A stretch of DNA of 64,000 bases from Halocafeteria seosinensis. Taxonomy: Eukaryota > Sar > Bigyra > Bicosoecida. The stretch covers positions 1 to 64,000 of the forward strand of contig LVLI01000110.1 of the NCBI GenBank assembly GCA_001687465.1. The letters run 5' to 3'. Both the position numbers and the translations under genes were made by a program. Each line of letters begins with the position of its first letter. Within the stretch, counting starts at the first letter, position 1. Positions 37,601 through 48,542 of this stretch are shown here, one piece after another. A model generated the notes under the pieces. The model was not told the DNA's origin. It saw only the letters and a program-made list of their open reading frames with translations, and searched no databases.

Positions 37601-38624
37601 GCTTGTAGCTGAAAAGGAAATGGATGATGATTATCGGCAGCCGTTACCTATCGCTGAGAAGGCAAGCGAGAGAAGAAAGAAACCCCCACCGGAACAGTTG
37701 AACGTAGAAGACGGTGACATTCCACCACCGGCGGATACAGGGTGCTACACAGAAGAAAGATTTGCCTCTGCCTTCCCTTCACGTGATTCGAGTTATACAG
37801 CTGCTTTCCGAGATGTCTCGAAGAAAGAACCTACGCATTCGAGTAACGCGCAAGCGTCAACTGAGGGAAGCCCTTCCGCTCAAGAGCTGCACTCATACTT
37901 GGAGAAAATGGAAGAAGCTGCGTACCTGGGTGCGCGCGACACTCTCATGCAGATGATACACTCATGCAAACACATTGTCTCGGGATACGGGATGGGCGGG
38001 GTGCCCTCTAGGACTAGGGAAGATGAGCCAAAGAAGAAGGTGGTGACTGAGCATGAACGGAGCGCTATCTATTCTTCTTCTGTCGCGGTGGTCAACATAG
38101 ATCTTGGTGAGGAAAGTAGGTCCGAAAGGAGGAATTCTATTTCTACGCCAGAATGGTATTGGAGAGGAGCAGTGCGGGCACGGACACGGGAGAGCAACTT
38201 AAGGAAGAAGTTTCCGAGCCGACACTCGAGATCTCCGGAAGGGCGAAGGCAGCAAGTGGAAGCACCCGAGAACACATATCAAAGAACACCATCTATTAAG
38301 ACATTGGAGTTCCCAGCAGCATCTACTTTGGAGGGGAAGCTTAAAAAGGAGCCAGAGAGTATGCCTGCATCTCCGACTGTCTATTCTAACACTCCGGCAG
38401 AACTTGGTCGCGAGGCAGATAGTCCGCCACGTAGAAGCAGATCCCCTTCACGCCTTCAACCGAGTGCATTTTCTAAGCCTCATGGAAAAGAGAATTCCTT
38501 GCAGAAGCAAAGAAATGAAGTGCATGCGGATGACCTCCGACCTATCAGACTTCCAGTGAGACAAGCTACGAAACTCAGTAAGCCGAGTGCTCTCCTGAAT
38601 GAGGGGTCCGTGTCTAGTTGGTGA
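34632..38624 (+). CDS. large coiled-coil / disordered protein with 15-residue tandem repeats
   Basis: Three exons: 34632-36587, 36654-36725, 36792-38624, 1286 aa; both introns are GT-AG and in phase 0. The N-terminal third is polar and Ser-rich. Helical segments follow, including a predicted coiled coil around the first intron (EERREELENENSRLQQLLEK across the junction) with an acidic run before it. The C-terminal half is rich in Glu, Lys and Ser. At residues about 921-965 a 15-residue unit of the form KEIDDEYRGVLPVAE occurs three times in tandem. The N-terminus MSERYNLAARDILQRTLEIH is helical. No family recognised. A cytoskeletal or scaffold role is plausible from composition only. The stop is 25 bp from the convergent SYCP2-like gene. 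Confidence 0.75.
37524..37658 (+). repeat. three in-frame 45-bp tandem repeats
   Basis: Three adjacent 45-bp units encode KEIDDEYRGVLPVAE, KEIDDKYREELLVAE and KEMDDDYRQPLPIAE inside the large coiled-coil gene. Divergence among units, with the frame kept, suggests an old expansion retained at protein level. Confidence 0.95.
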
Positions 38625-38649
38625 GCAATGTTGGAGACGAAATCAGTTT

Positions 38650-41600
38650 CTATGGTTCCCACTTCATGCCGACAATGGACGATATACCGGTAATGGTCGT
38701 AGAGAATCGTTTCTGGATCTGTTCCCGCTTTGCGTTCCAGTCTTGTATGCACTGCGGATTTGTCTTATATGCATGATGAAGTGAAAGCATACAGAGTTTA
38801 GGGAAAAGAGCAACATACCTCTGACTGCTTCTCGTGTAGTTGCTCTGATGCCTCTTCCAGTTTCGATCTATCGGCGACGCTGTTATTGATTTCTTCCTCG
38901 AGCTTTTCGAAATCGTCCGCGACCTGCGTAACACGAGGCAATTATACTGTGCCACTACCAGCAGCTATTGGACTATCTTACATTGGTGAGCTTCTTTTGT
39001 TGATCCCAAATTAAATTACTGACAGCTTGGGATAGGCGAGCCAAATCTGTTATATCTTCTGCGGCCTCTTGTTCCATAGAACCCTTGTTCAGTGATCCCT
39101 CTAGAACCTCCTCTTGCTTCCTGTGCAACAGTGGACATAATTGGGCATGCCTTCAAGTTAACTAGCGAAAACAAAGAACAAACCTAAATAAAGACTCTAA
39201 CGTGGAGTCTATCGCTGTTTTGAACGAGTCCTCTATTTTGTTTAGTCTTTGGGTCAGCTTTTTCCCGCTGCGCTTCTTTTGCAAGTTTGACACGAGCGAA
39301 GCCACCTGCGTGACCATCAGTTTCGCGATTCTCAATATTACAATAAGGATTACCAAAGTGGAGCTAATGACATACCTGTTCCATCAACGCACTGATTTCG
39401 TCGTCAGAGTCTACCCGCATATCCGCTGTGATGTATAAGGGTCCACAAACAGCATATTCGATGAAGTAGCGATAAAGGGTCTAGTGGTCTACTCACGCTG
39501 GTTTCTAGAGGGCCTCCGGCAATACTCAGAAGCAACATTGAGGCAATCGAATTCCCCTTTAAGTGCCCTTGCTGTGGGTTTTAACATAGATGTCGAATGA
39601 TACTGTACAGCATCATCACAGGATTGTTGAGCGGTTTGTTGCAGTGTTTGCTGATTGTGGTTCTTGCTTCTTTCAGGTTGCAGACCGGTTTTGCTCGTAC
39701 GCATTTCTGCATTTAACATATTCAATTCAGACTTGGTGCCAATAGTGGAGTGTTTTGCCGCAGAATTCGATACTAGTTTCTGGCTCTTTTGTTCTGGGGC
39801 TGAAATTTTCTTGCTTCCGTGAGTAAGGCTTCTTTCTCGCTTTTTGGGCGGCCCCCTGCCGGAATCTACGCTGCGTGTAGATTGCCGGTCGGTTTGGTCG
39901 AAATCGAAGGGGTCTACGGATTCATTTGCCTTAGAATTTTCGTGAGTGGGTTTGCTGAAACGTGTTCTCAGTGGAGCGGTAGCTATCTTGCCGCTTTCGT
40001 GAGTAGCTACTTCCTGTACATCGGTACCTACGTCGGTAACGGCCTTGGAAACAGATTTCTTCTTAATTGCTCCTTCCGGGGCCATTTGCTGCTTTCTAGC
40101 TGTGCTAAGTTTCTCTTGGGGGTCGGAAGTGGATGGGGTAATAGCGGACTTAACTTTAGGCTCTTTGGTATGAACACTGTCCTCTTGCGCCTTCGTTACT
40201 GGGGTGCGTACTGGACGGGCTGTGTCATTTTCGCACTGCTGCTCTGCGCCTGGGAAACTCTCTCTGGTAGGGCGAGCTTCTATCGACTCAGATGTGGTCA
40301 CGTTTTGACTCTTATGAGGACTTGTGATGTCGCTAGCATTGTCATCTTGGGTTCCATGGACCACAACGCTAGCAACGCTCACTTTAAGATTCTTCTTATT
40401 CGGAGTCGTTGACGTCACTTTCTTTTGCACTGTGGCTTTGTCATTCGCGATATTAAGGATCTGCTTAATTTGACTCATAGAGCGTTCGCTCAGCTTGTTT
40501 AGCTGCAGAGTTGCGTGCGCGGAACGGCAGTCGGTAAAATCGATGAGGAATCTAGCTTCTCGAAACCCTGTCGATTCCTTTGTAAGTGACAAGGTGATTG
40601 TTCCACTTCGAGTTTCGGAGACCATCTTGCAATTTTTTGGGTCCAACCATACCTTCGCCAGTTGCTCTCCCTCCTGCTAAAGGGGAGTAAATGTTAATGG
40701 TTCAAGAACGGTAAAATTTCGACGAATGCACTTACATCCCCTGTGAATACGATGTGGATGTATCCGTTTGTCTGAAACAAGTCGAGATTACCCGTAGTGA
40801 ATTCCTCCTGCAGTTTATCATACGAGTGCGGCTATAACTCGGGAAGACTCGAACCAGATGCCCTCCCTACCTTATCACAGGTTATGCGCACGTGGCCGCA
40901 CTCGAGCTTATTGATTCCTCCATTTACCGTCGCCTGTTTTTGTATAAATTGCGAGGCCTCCTGGTTTCCAAAGAAGCAGGGAACTCGTCCACAGCAAAAT
41001 ATGCATAGCAGATGATCGGAGGCACGTACGACGACAAACTGAGAAGGTTGCAAGCTTTCAAAGAAGTTCTTGGTGTTTAAATCCTGTGCTATATAGCCTG
41101 CCGTTTCCCGAATGAATTGTTTGGTAGCTACTGCGCTTTAACGTACCAAAATTTGGAGGAGCTCTTTGGACTTGGGGTTGGTATTGGCATTGTTTTTGGA
41201 TAGGCGAAAAATGATTTGCAGTAGATACAGTTGCACGGAAAAATCTGCGGTCATATCGTTTGATGATGAGCTGTCTAGAGGAAGCAATTCTCAAGAGATG
41301 ATTCACATACCGTGAATATTGTTCCAGTTCCGCACCAGCGCCGCACATGTATTGTTGTGCGACTCAATGAGTTCATTGACGTTTTTCCTCCCAGATTTTC
41401 CCCGGAGCAAAGTGCAACAGAGCTGACTCAATGCATTTAGAGTAGCGGGATGAATGAGACTCTTCTTGTCCCATTGAAGTATCATGTTGAGCGCCTTGAT
41501 GAAGACTGCAATGGAAAGCCACTCCGTACTTGGAGAAAGCAGGAGTCATTTTGATATGGTTAATATTTACCTTGAACCATAGCCAGTTTAAGGCTGTCGT

Positions 41601-42173
41601 TTGGACCCTGTGGTTTTTCGCCTTTTCTTGCTTGGTCCTGTAGCCCAAGAAGCTGTGTTTTGTGACCTGGAACTTAGGAATCTGTTGTTGAAGCTTACAG
41701 TTAGCGCCACCTGGGAACATAATTGTAGGACCAGATCATTATTCGCATGATTTATAGAGTCCATATCTCCAATCCAGTTGTCAAGCACCTGTTAATTCAT
41801 TCACATTTCGTTTCAGGACGGCTCTTTAGTTGCATTCTCAAGAGGAACCGAAGCTTACCTGGCAGAACGTAGCACTTATTTTCGCCGCTTCCGTCTGAAG
41901 AAGACTACCACAACTCTCACATATCAAAACGTCTCCAAGAAGTTCCAAGTATTGCATCTGTACTTCTGTATTTTCTGTGGAATTTGTCGATATCTTTACG
42001 AATCGGTTCAGGAATGAGCAGAAACTTTTCGATGATATCTTCCCGGCCCCACTTGTGCGAATGTTATTGGTTGCAGTCTCCAATTTCTCCAGGAGCTGCT
42101 TCTCGGGCTTCGCAGATACAATGTCATTGAGATCTGACGAAGAAAGCTTCGATGATCCTTTCTTTGCACTCAT
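38650..42173 (-). CDS. SYCP2-like meiotic chromosome axis protein (tentative)
   Basis: Thirteen exons: 41859-42173, 41699-41788, 41571-41652, 41311-41505, 41147-41274, 40871-41083, 40736-40807, 39497-40673, 39376-39425, 39184-39305, 38982-39120, 38819-38923, 38650-38763, 933 aa. The first 300 residues or so form an ARM-like helical domain (ADFSVQLYLLQIIFRLS). A beta-rich domain follows (FVVVRASDHLLCIF, then GYIHIVFTGD, then KVWLDPKNCKMVSE). A disordered Ser/Lys-rich linker of about 330 residues and a C-terminal coiled coil complete it. This ARM, Spt16M-like, linker, coiled-coil order is that of SYCP2/Red1/ASY3 axis proteins, which bind HORMA proteins and organise meiotic chromosomes. Sequence identity is too weak to be sure. 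One intron (41653-41698) is only 46 nt. Confidence 0.6.
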
Positions 42174-42522
42174 TGTATACACAATAATAGGTGTAGAAAG
42201 AAATTCAAATTCCTTTTTCCAGTTCTCGATTCCTCCTATTCAGGAATCCAATTGAGGAAGGCCAATACGACAATGGCAGTAATACGCTGCTAGTTTTTCT
42301 CTTCTTTTATTATATTAGCAGAGTACATTTCAATTCTTCCTATCAATAGAAAGATGCCATCCGTAGTCTATCAAGCCTTTGAGTCCTCTTGCTTCTACAA
42401 GAAGAAATTCCTCTCCCCGGTTTCCGCATCGGTCATTTGAATCTTTAACTTCAAGAAGAATTCCAAAGGCTCCCTCGATGGCCCCTTTACCATAATACAT
42501 TAACTGATGAAGGAATACATTT
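42174..42522. other. intergenic, nothing recognised
   Basis: AT-rich spacer between the start of the SYCP2-like gene and the stop of the first membrane-protein gene. It should hold the promoter of the former and the 3' end signals of the latter. No other feature seen. Confidence 0.5.
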
Positions 42523-43875
42523 CTACCTCTTTATACCTCTCTTTTTATTAATCCGCTTCCTCTCAGCTCGTGGATTAATCACGGACACATTGTCTTCAGT
42601 TTCCTCGACTTTGACAGGGGAAGTGTCAAACGAACGGAAGTGGTGTCCACGAAGAGTACTTACTACTGTAGGGGTTAATGCCATCTGTTTGCTCTCCGAT
42701 CTTTTCACTTTGCGTCGTCTACCATGAATAAATAGAACGGCGAGGATGGCAAACATCAGAATTCCAGCAACTGTAGCTCCCCCCATGAAATATGATGTAC
42801 GAAAGAAAGGCTGCGTCGCCGATTCCTGGGCGGTATTCGCCGTACAGCGGCTGCTTAATACGATGATATAGCTATCGAGAGACGCTTCAATGTCAATGTT
42901 AACATCCGACAATGTATCCATTGTATCCAGTAGCTCAGCTCTGAATTCTCTTTCGTGCAGCAACGATAAGGTTTGCGACATCGATTCCTCTAGTTGCTCG
43001 TCTGCTGGTGGACCATCCTCATCAATAGAACTAAATGTGGGAACGTCTCCTTGGCTGAATATTATCGCGAACTCTATACCGGTATCATTGACATCTACCC
43101 CGGCCTCTTCCAACGTTTCCCATTCGCTTCCTTCGATTGCACGGATTTCTCTAACATGAGCGGTATCAGTCCCTAATTTCTCGGCAATTAGGAACCGGAA
43201 GGCGGAAATGCTCGATTCGATACCCGTTCCCTCTATTGGGAAAAACATATGCAAGTACGTTTCGTCGTCCGAAATAACGTCCAATATCCCCTCCATCGGA
43301 GCCCCCGTCTCACTTTCGCAAACAAAACTAGCCAATGGAGACACACTTGGCGTAGCTGTCGTATCGGGAGTTCCAGTAACTGAAACTGAAGGAGTTATTG
43401 AGGGCGTGCTTCCTGAAGTTGATGTAATCGAGGGCGTCATGCTTACCGACGGTGTTTCGCTAGGGGTAGCAGTTACACTTGCAGAAAAGGAAGGAGTGAC
43501 GCTTGTACTCGGTGAATTGGTCCTAGACCTCGATACAGAAGCTGTGACACTTGTACTTTGAGAAGGCGACGTACTCAGTGAGGAGGTTACACTCGAGCTG
43601 GCCGTGGTTGAAGGCGATCCAGACACACTCTGTGTGGGGCTGGGGGAGAAGCTAGGGGATGGAGATACCGTTTCACACATGCCATGAGAGAGTATCTCTG
43701 GGAGCACCAGAACCAATGACACTAGACAAAATTGTGCACATCGAGTAAACCCAATTCCAAGAGGCGCTGGCTTGAAAAGCGACTCACGTGAGTCTCCGGT
43801 TTGACGATTCTTCCAGTTTCCCAGCTCGCCTCGTGCGTGGCATGCACTTCTAGTAGCTCTGTCTGCCCCCCTCAT
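42523..43875 (-). CDS. single-pass membrane protein with mucin-like Ser/Thr/Pro ectodomain
   Basis: Single exon, 450 aa. A hydrophobic segment at about 41-62 is a late signal peptide or signal anchor; the 40 residues before it are unusual. Residues about 71-185 are a Ser/Thr/Pro/Val repeat tract, likely heavily O-glycosylated. A folded, acidic domain of about 165 residues follows, containing ISAFRFLIAEKL, TGIEFAIIFSQ and FRAELLDTMDTLSDVNIDIEASL. A transmembrane helix is at about 363-384, followed by a basic cytoplasmic tail of about 66 residues. The folded domain and membrane-proximal part resemble the neighbouring gene at 44509-45807, so the two are probably paralogues. No known family recognised; a cell-surface or wall-sensing role is inference. 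Confidence 0.75.
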   Translation of the reverse strand: MRGADRATRSACHARGELGNWKNRQTGDSRESLFKPAPLGIGFTRCAQFCLVSLVLVLPEILSHGMCETVSPSPSFSPSPTQSVSGSPSTTASSSVTSSLSTSPSQSTSVTASVSRSRTNSPSTSVTPSFSASVTATPSETPSVSMTPSITSTSGSTPSITPSVSVTGTPDTTATPSVSPLASFVCESETGAPMEGILDVISDDETYLHMFFPIEGTGIESSISAFRFLIAEKLGTDTAHVREIRAIEGSEWETLEEAGVDVNDTGIEFAIIFSQGDVPTFSSIDEDGPPADEQLEESMSQTLSLLHEREFRAELLDTMDTLSDVNIDIEASLDSYIIVLSSRCTANTAQESATQPFFRTSYFMGGATVAGILMFAILAVLFIHGRRRKVKRSESKQMALTPTVVSTLRGHHFRSFDTSPVKVEETEDNVSVINPRAERKRINKKRGIKR

Positions 43876-44508
43876 TGTAAGACTAGGATATGTCTCCTAA
43901 GGAATACGAGTGCTACGCATCTGTCATCCTCTTGAGTCGACGAATGCTTGGCAGCGAAATAACTCATCCAGAGACCCCAGAACACAATTCTTACGAACAG
44001 ACCCCACCCCGGAAGACTGTATTCCCTAAAGCCAACTCCTTCTCAAAACAAAATAAAACGATTATTTACAATCGCATAGCGGACATGTACTTCGATTTCG
44101 CTGGTGAACGAAACAATCCGAGGGTTCGAAATGACGGTCGCAACGACCTCCAAAGTTGGACCAATATCACGAGTCCGAGCCCGGGCCCAATTGTGGCAAC
44201 CAAGGAACCTTCAAGGATATGGACACTTTAGAAACTAAGACATCAACTCAGCAGTCGGGATATATTCATATTAAGGCAGACGTGTAACACATTAATGCTA
44301 TCTCTTGTGGATTCGGTTTCGACAGCCTGGACAGCCCAAAGTATGCATTCTCTTGCGCACACTACAAGGTTGTACAGCATATCAAACCGTTATGGAGCAT
44401 TGTGCACTCACATTGTACACTACTCTCCAAGTTCACTGATAACTAACTTCTCGTATTCTTGCACTTGAAAGGATTCCTTGACTTCCCTCATTTTGTGCCG
44501 ATCTCGTT
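43876..44508. other. spacer between the two membrane-protein genes
   Basis: About 630 bp with a 113-codon plus-strand open frame (43890-44231) that lacks recognisable content. It presumably carries the promoter of the gene starting at 43875 and the 3' end of the gene ending at 44509. Confidence 0.5.
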
Positions 44509-45807
44509 TCACAGAGTAAACGGTACACGAGGTGCTTCCTGTCTTACGCTTCGCACAACTATAACGTTTTCTCCCTCGTTTTCATCTTCGTTAGAAGAAC
44601 ACTCCGTCGGGAGGGAAAAGCAAGAATCCACGTTGTTGTTCCACGGAGGGACTGGAACGGGGACAGTTCGTTGCAATTGTCGCTGTCTGTGCTGTTTCCA
44701 TCGTCGATGAAGCGCTAGTGGCACAACGACAATCAAGATAACAACAGATACAGATCCAGCAATAACGGCTCCACCATTGATGAGGCTGTTATCAGCTGTG
44801 TCTGAGCTCGACGTTTCCGGCTGCCCGGAAAAGAGAAACTCAACTTCATGAGAGAGCGAGGCATTCATATCGATAGATACCTCAGTGAACTTGCTCAAAG
44901 ATTCTAGTACCTCTCTCCGGAAACTAGTCTGGGTCAGTAGCTTCTTGAGGTGTTCGGTGGCGTTCTTGAATGTATCTCTATCTAGCCTTGACACATGCTG
45001 AAGCTGTTCCCATTCCCCTCTGTATCCATAGCCGCTCTTATCGCCAACACCAGCCTTGGGCCGATTTGGCAGATCTCTACATAATTTATTTCTGTTGCTT
45101 ACATCTCTCGCATTCTTCTTGAATTCAGACGGGCGAGTACCTCTACCGACATCGAAACTGTTGCAATCACCAGAAGCCTTATCAGCACCGTTATCACCAT
45201 CTTGATGTTGTCCGCCGTTACCATGTGGAATTCGATTTTTGTCGCTGCGCCCTTGTCTCTCCTTGTCGCTTGGTCGCTTGCTGTCGTCGCCTTGTCTGCT
45301 TTCTCCATTGTCGTCCCTTCTCCTCTGCTTGTTCTCTTTACCCGGTGCAGCTGGTGGAGGGAGCTCAACGAAGAGCCTGTTGCTGTTTCCCACCACAATT
45401 AAGAATTTGAATCCTTGTTTTCCCTCTGGACTTTCGGTCAAAGTGTCAATCACTTCAATATGCCTCTGGCTGATATTGAGGTTCCTGTGAACAAACCAGA
45501 CGAACTTGTCTTCCAGCCCACTCAGCCCATTCCGGCTGCCGTCTTTTAGGACTATGGGAAACCACGATAGAAGTCCGTTCTCATCATCTTTTAGTTTCCC
45601 CTTTAGCATTTCTTCATATGAGGTGGCTTTCCCTTCGATATATCGGAAAGATAGCTTCGAAAAACATGGGATCGTCGGAACACGACCCTGTACGAGACGT
45701 ATGTGGCTCGGAGTTGTCGAATACGCCGGCTGCGCAGCCCGGAGCTGCAACAGAGCCACCAAGAGAATCCAGAAGCTGAAAACTGTCCCCCGTGTCTTTG
45801 CACTCAT
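44509..45807 (-). CDS. type I membrane protein, probable paralogue of the adjacent gene
   Basis: Single exon, 432 aa. It has a clear signal peptide (about 1-25: FSFWILLVALLQLRA). An ectodomain carries KFVWFVHRNLNISQRHIEVI and GFKFLIVVGNSNRLFVELPP, followed by a basic/Gly/Asp-rich linker of about 120 residues. A membrane-proximal helix pair comes next, FRREVLESLSKFTEVSIDMNASL, then a transmembrane helix at about 346-367 and an acidic-ended tail with PVPVPPW. The membrane-proximal motif is nearly superimposable on the neighbour's (FRAELLDTMDTLSDVNIDIEASL) and the transmembrane entry (GGAVIAG versus GGATVAG) also matches. The variable linker replaces the neighbour's mucin-like tract. Function unknown. 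Confidence 0.78.
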   Translation of the reverse strand: MSAKTRGTVFSFWILLVALLQLRAAQPAYSTTPSHIRLVQGRVPTIPCFSKLSFRYIEGKATSYEEMLKGKLKDDENGLLSWFPIVLKDGSRNGLSGLEDKFVWFVHRNLNISQRHIEVIDTLTESPEGKQGFKFLIVVGNSNRLFVELPPPAAPGKENKQRRRDDNGESRQGDDSKRPSDKERQGRSDKNRIPHGNGGQHQDGDNGADKASGDCNSFDVGRGTRPSEFKKNARDVSNRNKLCRDLPNRPKAGVGDKSGYGYRGEWEQLQHVSRLDRDTFKNATEHLKKLLTQTSFRREVLESLSKFTEVSIDMNASLSHEVEFLFSGQPETSSSDTADNSLINGGAVIAGSVSVVILIVVVPLALHRRWKQHRQRQLQRTVPVPVPPWNNNVDSCFSLPTECSSNEDENEGENVIVVRSVRQEAPRVPFTL

Positions 45808-46257
45808 ATGAGAAGCTCGCAGTAAAAGGAAGGAGTGGATTGCGTATCATATGCACCATATGTGGTATGACATCAAACGGTTACCACGAGCCGGAAAACT
45901 GCTGACGAATTCTGGTGAGGATGTTATTTTCTCCGAACACTCCAACCATTGCTACCTACCACAGACATAAAGCGATAGCCAAGGGGTTTATTACAAACCA
46001 ACCATCTAGCTTGTGGTTGATTAACAGTGAATGTTAGCGACTGGTAATTCCCCCGCCTAGAGTCCGCAAGGCTAGGTCGCAACCTTGCGACTCGAGGGCG
46101 ACGGCAAAAGCCCTGGGCATGATGGAAGCGAAGAAGTAGGCAAGCAATAATTAAATGTGTGCATTCGTTAGAAAGTTCAAGCAAAGCAAACATTGCAATA
46201 CCTAGAATAGGGCCATTGAAAGCGTTGTCATATCCAAGACTAGGGATAACTAACCAC
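45808..46257. other. intergenic with a small inverted-repeat cluster
   Basis: No gene recognised. Near 46056-46091 there is a 5-bp stem (CCTAG/CTAGG) followed at once by a perfect 16-bp palindrome, in a locally GC-rich patch. It could be a structured leader, terminator or a chance palindrome. Confidence 0.45.
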
Positions 46258-48542
46258 TCAGGATTTTCCTGCCCATTTCTTCCGCATTCGTTCTCTTTCC
46301 ATCTGTTTGATTCTCACACGCTGCTGACGTTTCGCTGCCGAAACTTGTTGGGCCTCATTGGCCTCAAGCTGGTCACGCTGTTCGTCAAACAGTGCCCTTA
46401 GGATCCCATCTGACCTTTCTCTCGTCCGATCGACGACATCATCCCTTCTTCTATAATGCAACGGGCCCGTTCCTTTGTCTGGGAAACATACCAAATCGTT
46501 TGCAATGTCTTTAACGATGTATCGGAAGATGCTGTCCCATTCTCTGCTCGCTTCTTCGGTGTTTACCGACCCATCGTTATTCAGAAGTCCCCCAAAATCG
46601 TCACATACAGCTTCATAAGACATTGATCCCTCGTCATCCAGCTCGTCCTGATCCCCTTCTTCATTATCGTCGTCGTCTTCCCCGGTACTACTTGATGCCG
46701 ATTTCGTTGACGAGTGGTGTCGTGATTGTCGAGAAGGCACACTTCGCGATTCGGTATTTCCACTACTATCGACACTGTTTCCTTCGCAGTATTCGCGGCG
46801 GTTGACCGCGTCAGGGCTTGCATCATTATCGAGTGAGGTTCTGTTTGCATCCGAGTTCTGGCTCCCAAGGCTTGGTCTGTGATCCCGAGACCCACCAATC
46901 CGACTCCCGCGAATACCCATGACCCATTGTTTTCTCTCATTATCAAAAAAAGCCTTCCTCTTTCCAAAACCTTCTTGGTTTTGACACGAGTCGCCCGTGG
47001 CATCTCTTTCCAGTGTTTCAATTTTGTCTCTAGACTTCATAGGGGTGAGCTTGCTAGGGCGAGCCCCATTCTTGGGGGGAGTAGCGCATGGCGACGTTTG
47101 GTTATTTGTTACACGCAATGAAGGTAGAGAACCGCCGTCGTGTAACGCAGCTCCATCAACAGTATGGCAATGAAGGGAGCTATGGTTCATCTCTTCACTG
47201 GCATGGCCAGGTGAGCTCGCTTTCGGCTTTTGCGAACAAGCATCAGTTAGTTCCGTGCTGCCCGTCTCATCCGATTCGTGCACGTCCTCAGCTGTTGAAG
47301 GATTTAAGCATCCAGAAAAAGAACGACGCGAGGCAAAGTACCGAATCCCTTGCTGATGCAGCAACGATTTGTTGCGATCAGTATTCCGAGAATTGCTGAT
47401 GAGGAGTTTCGGACGACCGTGCGACAAGTCTTCTTTCGAGTTATCGAGAGCGGAACGATATCTTTGAGGATCCCTTGTTGAAATCTCAGGAAGCCGTTTC
47501 CTGCCCGAGCTTTCATCTTCTAGATCCAGGCGATTTCGTTCAAACTCGAAGTTGCCATCTGATTCAGGAGAATACAGATCAGGGGAATTATTTCCAGTAC
47601 ACTGAACGTCTTCCCGAGATGTAGAGCCTTCACTATCAACAGTGCGTGTCCTACTCGCCACTGCTTCTATACTACTGCCTGTGCATCCTGCATCGTCGGA
47701 GACACGGTGCCGTTGGTGGATGTCAACATCCTCGAAGGAAACTGTGGACAGCTGATTCGAGCTACCAGTAGTGCGTAAATCGTGAGAAGATTGCTTCTGA
47801 GCAAGAGATAATCGATTTTGAAACTTCCATGCCAGCGGGCTGGAAGAATACTGCTTGTCCTCGTTGGCACGAAGATCGACCATTTCGGGCGAAAACATTT
47901 TACAGAGCATCGTTCGTTTAGGGTGGCCTTGCGGATGCGGACTCCGTTTCTGTTAGCAATCACAATGGAGCAAAACTATGGTGACGAGTACGGAATAGGC
48001 AATCCCTCCAAGGAATTCCCACGACTTACGGACTGATAATTCACTGGTACGGAGGCATTCCCGTCCAGCGAACTCTGAGAGGGAGACCGCCCCGCGGGGT
48101 TGTTATAAGAATCGCTGCGCCCATCTTCACCGTATAACATTCCTTCCGTTACAACACTGTTCGTTCCTATCCTTAGCGGCCGAATCCCATCTGGAGCACT
48201 AACATGCGAGAATTTCGTATTTCCATGGTTGGCTGCGTTCCCACTCTTCTGTGGGTAATAACTGCGCTGGGAGTTCGAACGCCTCAGTCTATTTCTTCGT
48301 TTCTCGGCCGCAAAGTGAGGCGAATGAGAGAAAGATGACGAAGCATCGTATCCTTGGTGCTTGGAAAATTGAGCCAATAGCTGTGTTGTATTCGAACTGC
48401 GAGCTTGATCATCCGGCAGCGCCACCGGAGACAAGGCATTATTGACGTCTCCCACTGTATTCGCCATTTCCCTGGGGTATAGGTCTCGACTATGTGCTGC
48501 AATAGGGCTGTTGGCCCCTGAATACGCCGACGAATTGCTCAT
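46258..48542 (-). CDS. disordered Ser-rich protein with basic/coiled C-terminus
   Basis: Two exons: 48030-48542 and 46258-47949, 734 aa, with an 80-nt GT-AG phase-0 intron. Composition is dominated by Ser, Asn, Asp and Arg with many SP and SR sites. Only the C-terminal 100 residues look ordered, with EWDSIFRYIVKDIANDLVCF, then a helical Arg/Gln/Glu-rich end. The acidic run before them (EDDDDNEEGDQDELDDE) could be a regulatory tract. The frame is open upstream of the ATG at 48542 to about 48700 without another ATG, so a further 5' exon cannot be excluded. No family recognised. Confidence 0.6.

Noticed and set aside
43208-43561. 117-codon plus-strand Val/Gly/Glu-rich frame
   Set aside because: It is the antisense shadow of the Ser/Thr/Pro-rich mucin-like tract of the membrane protein.
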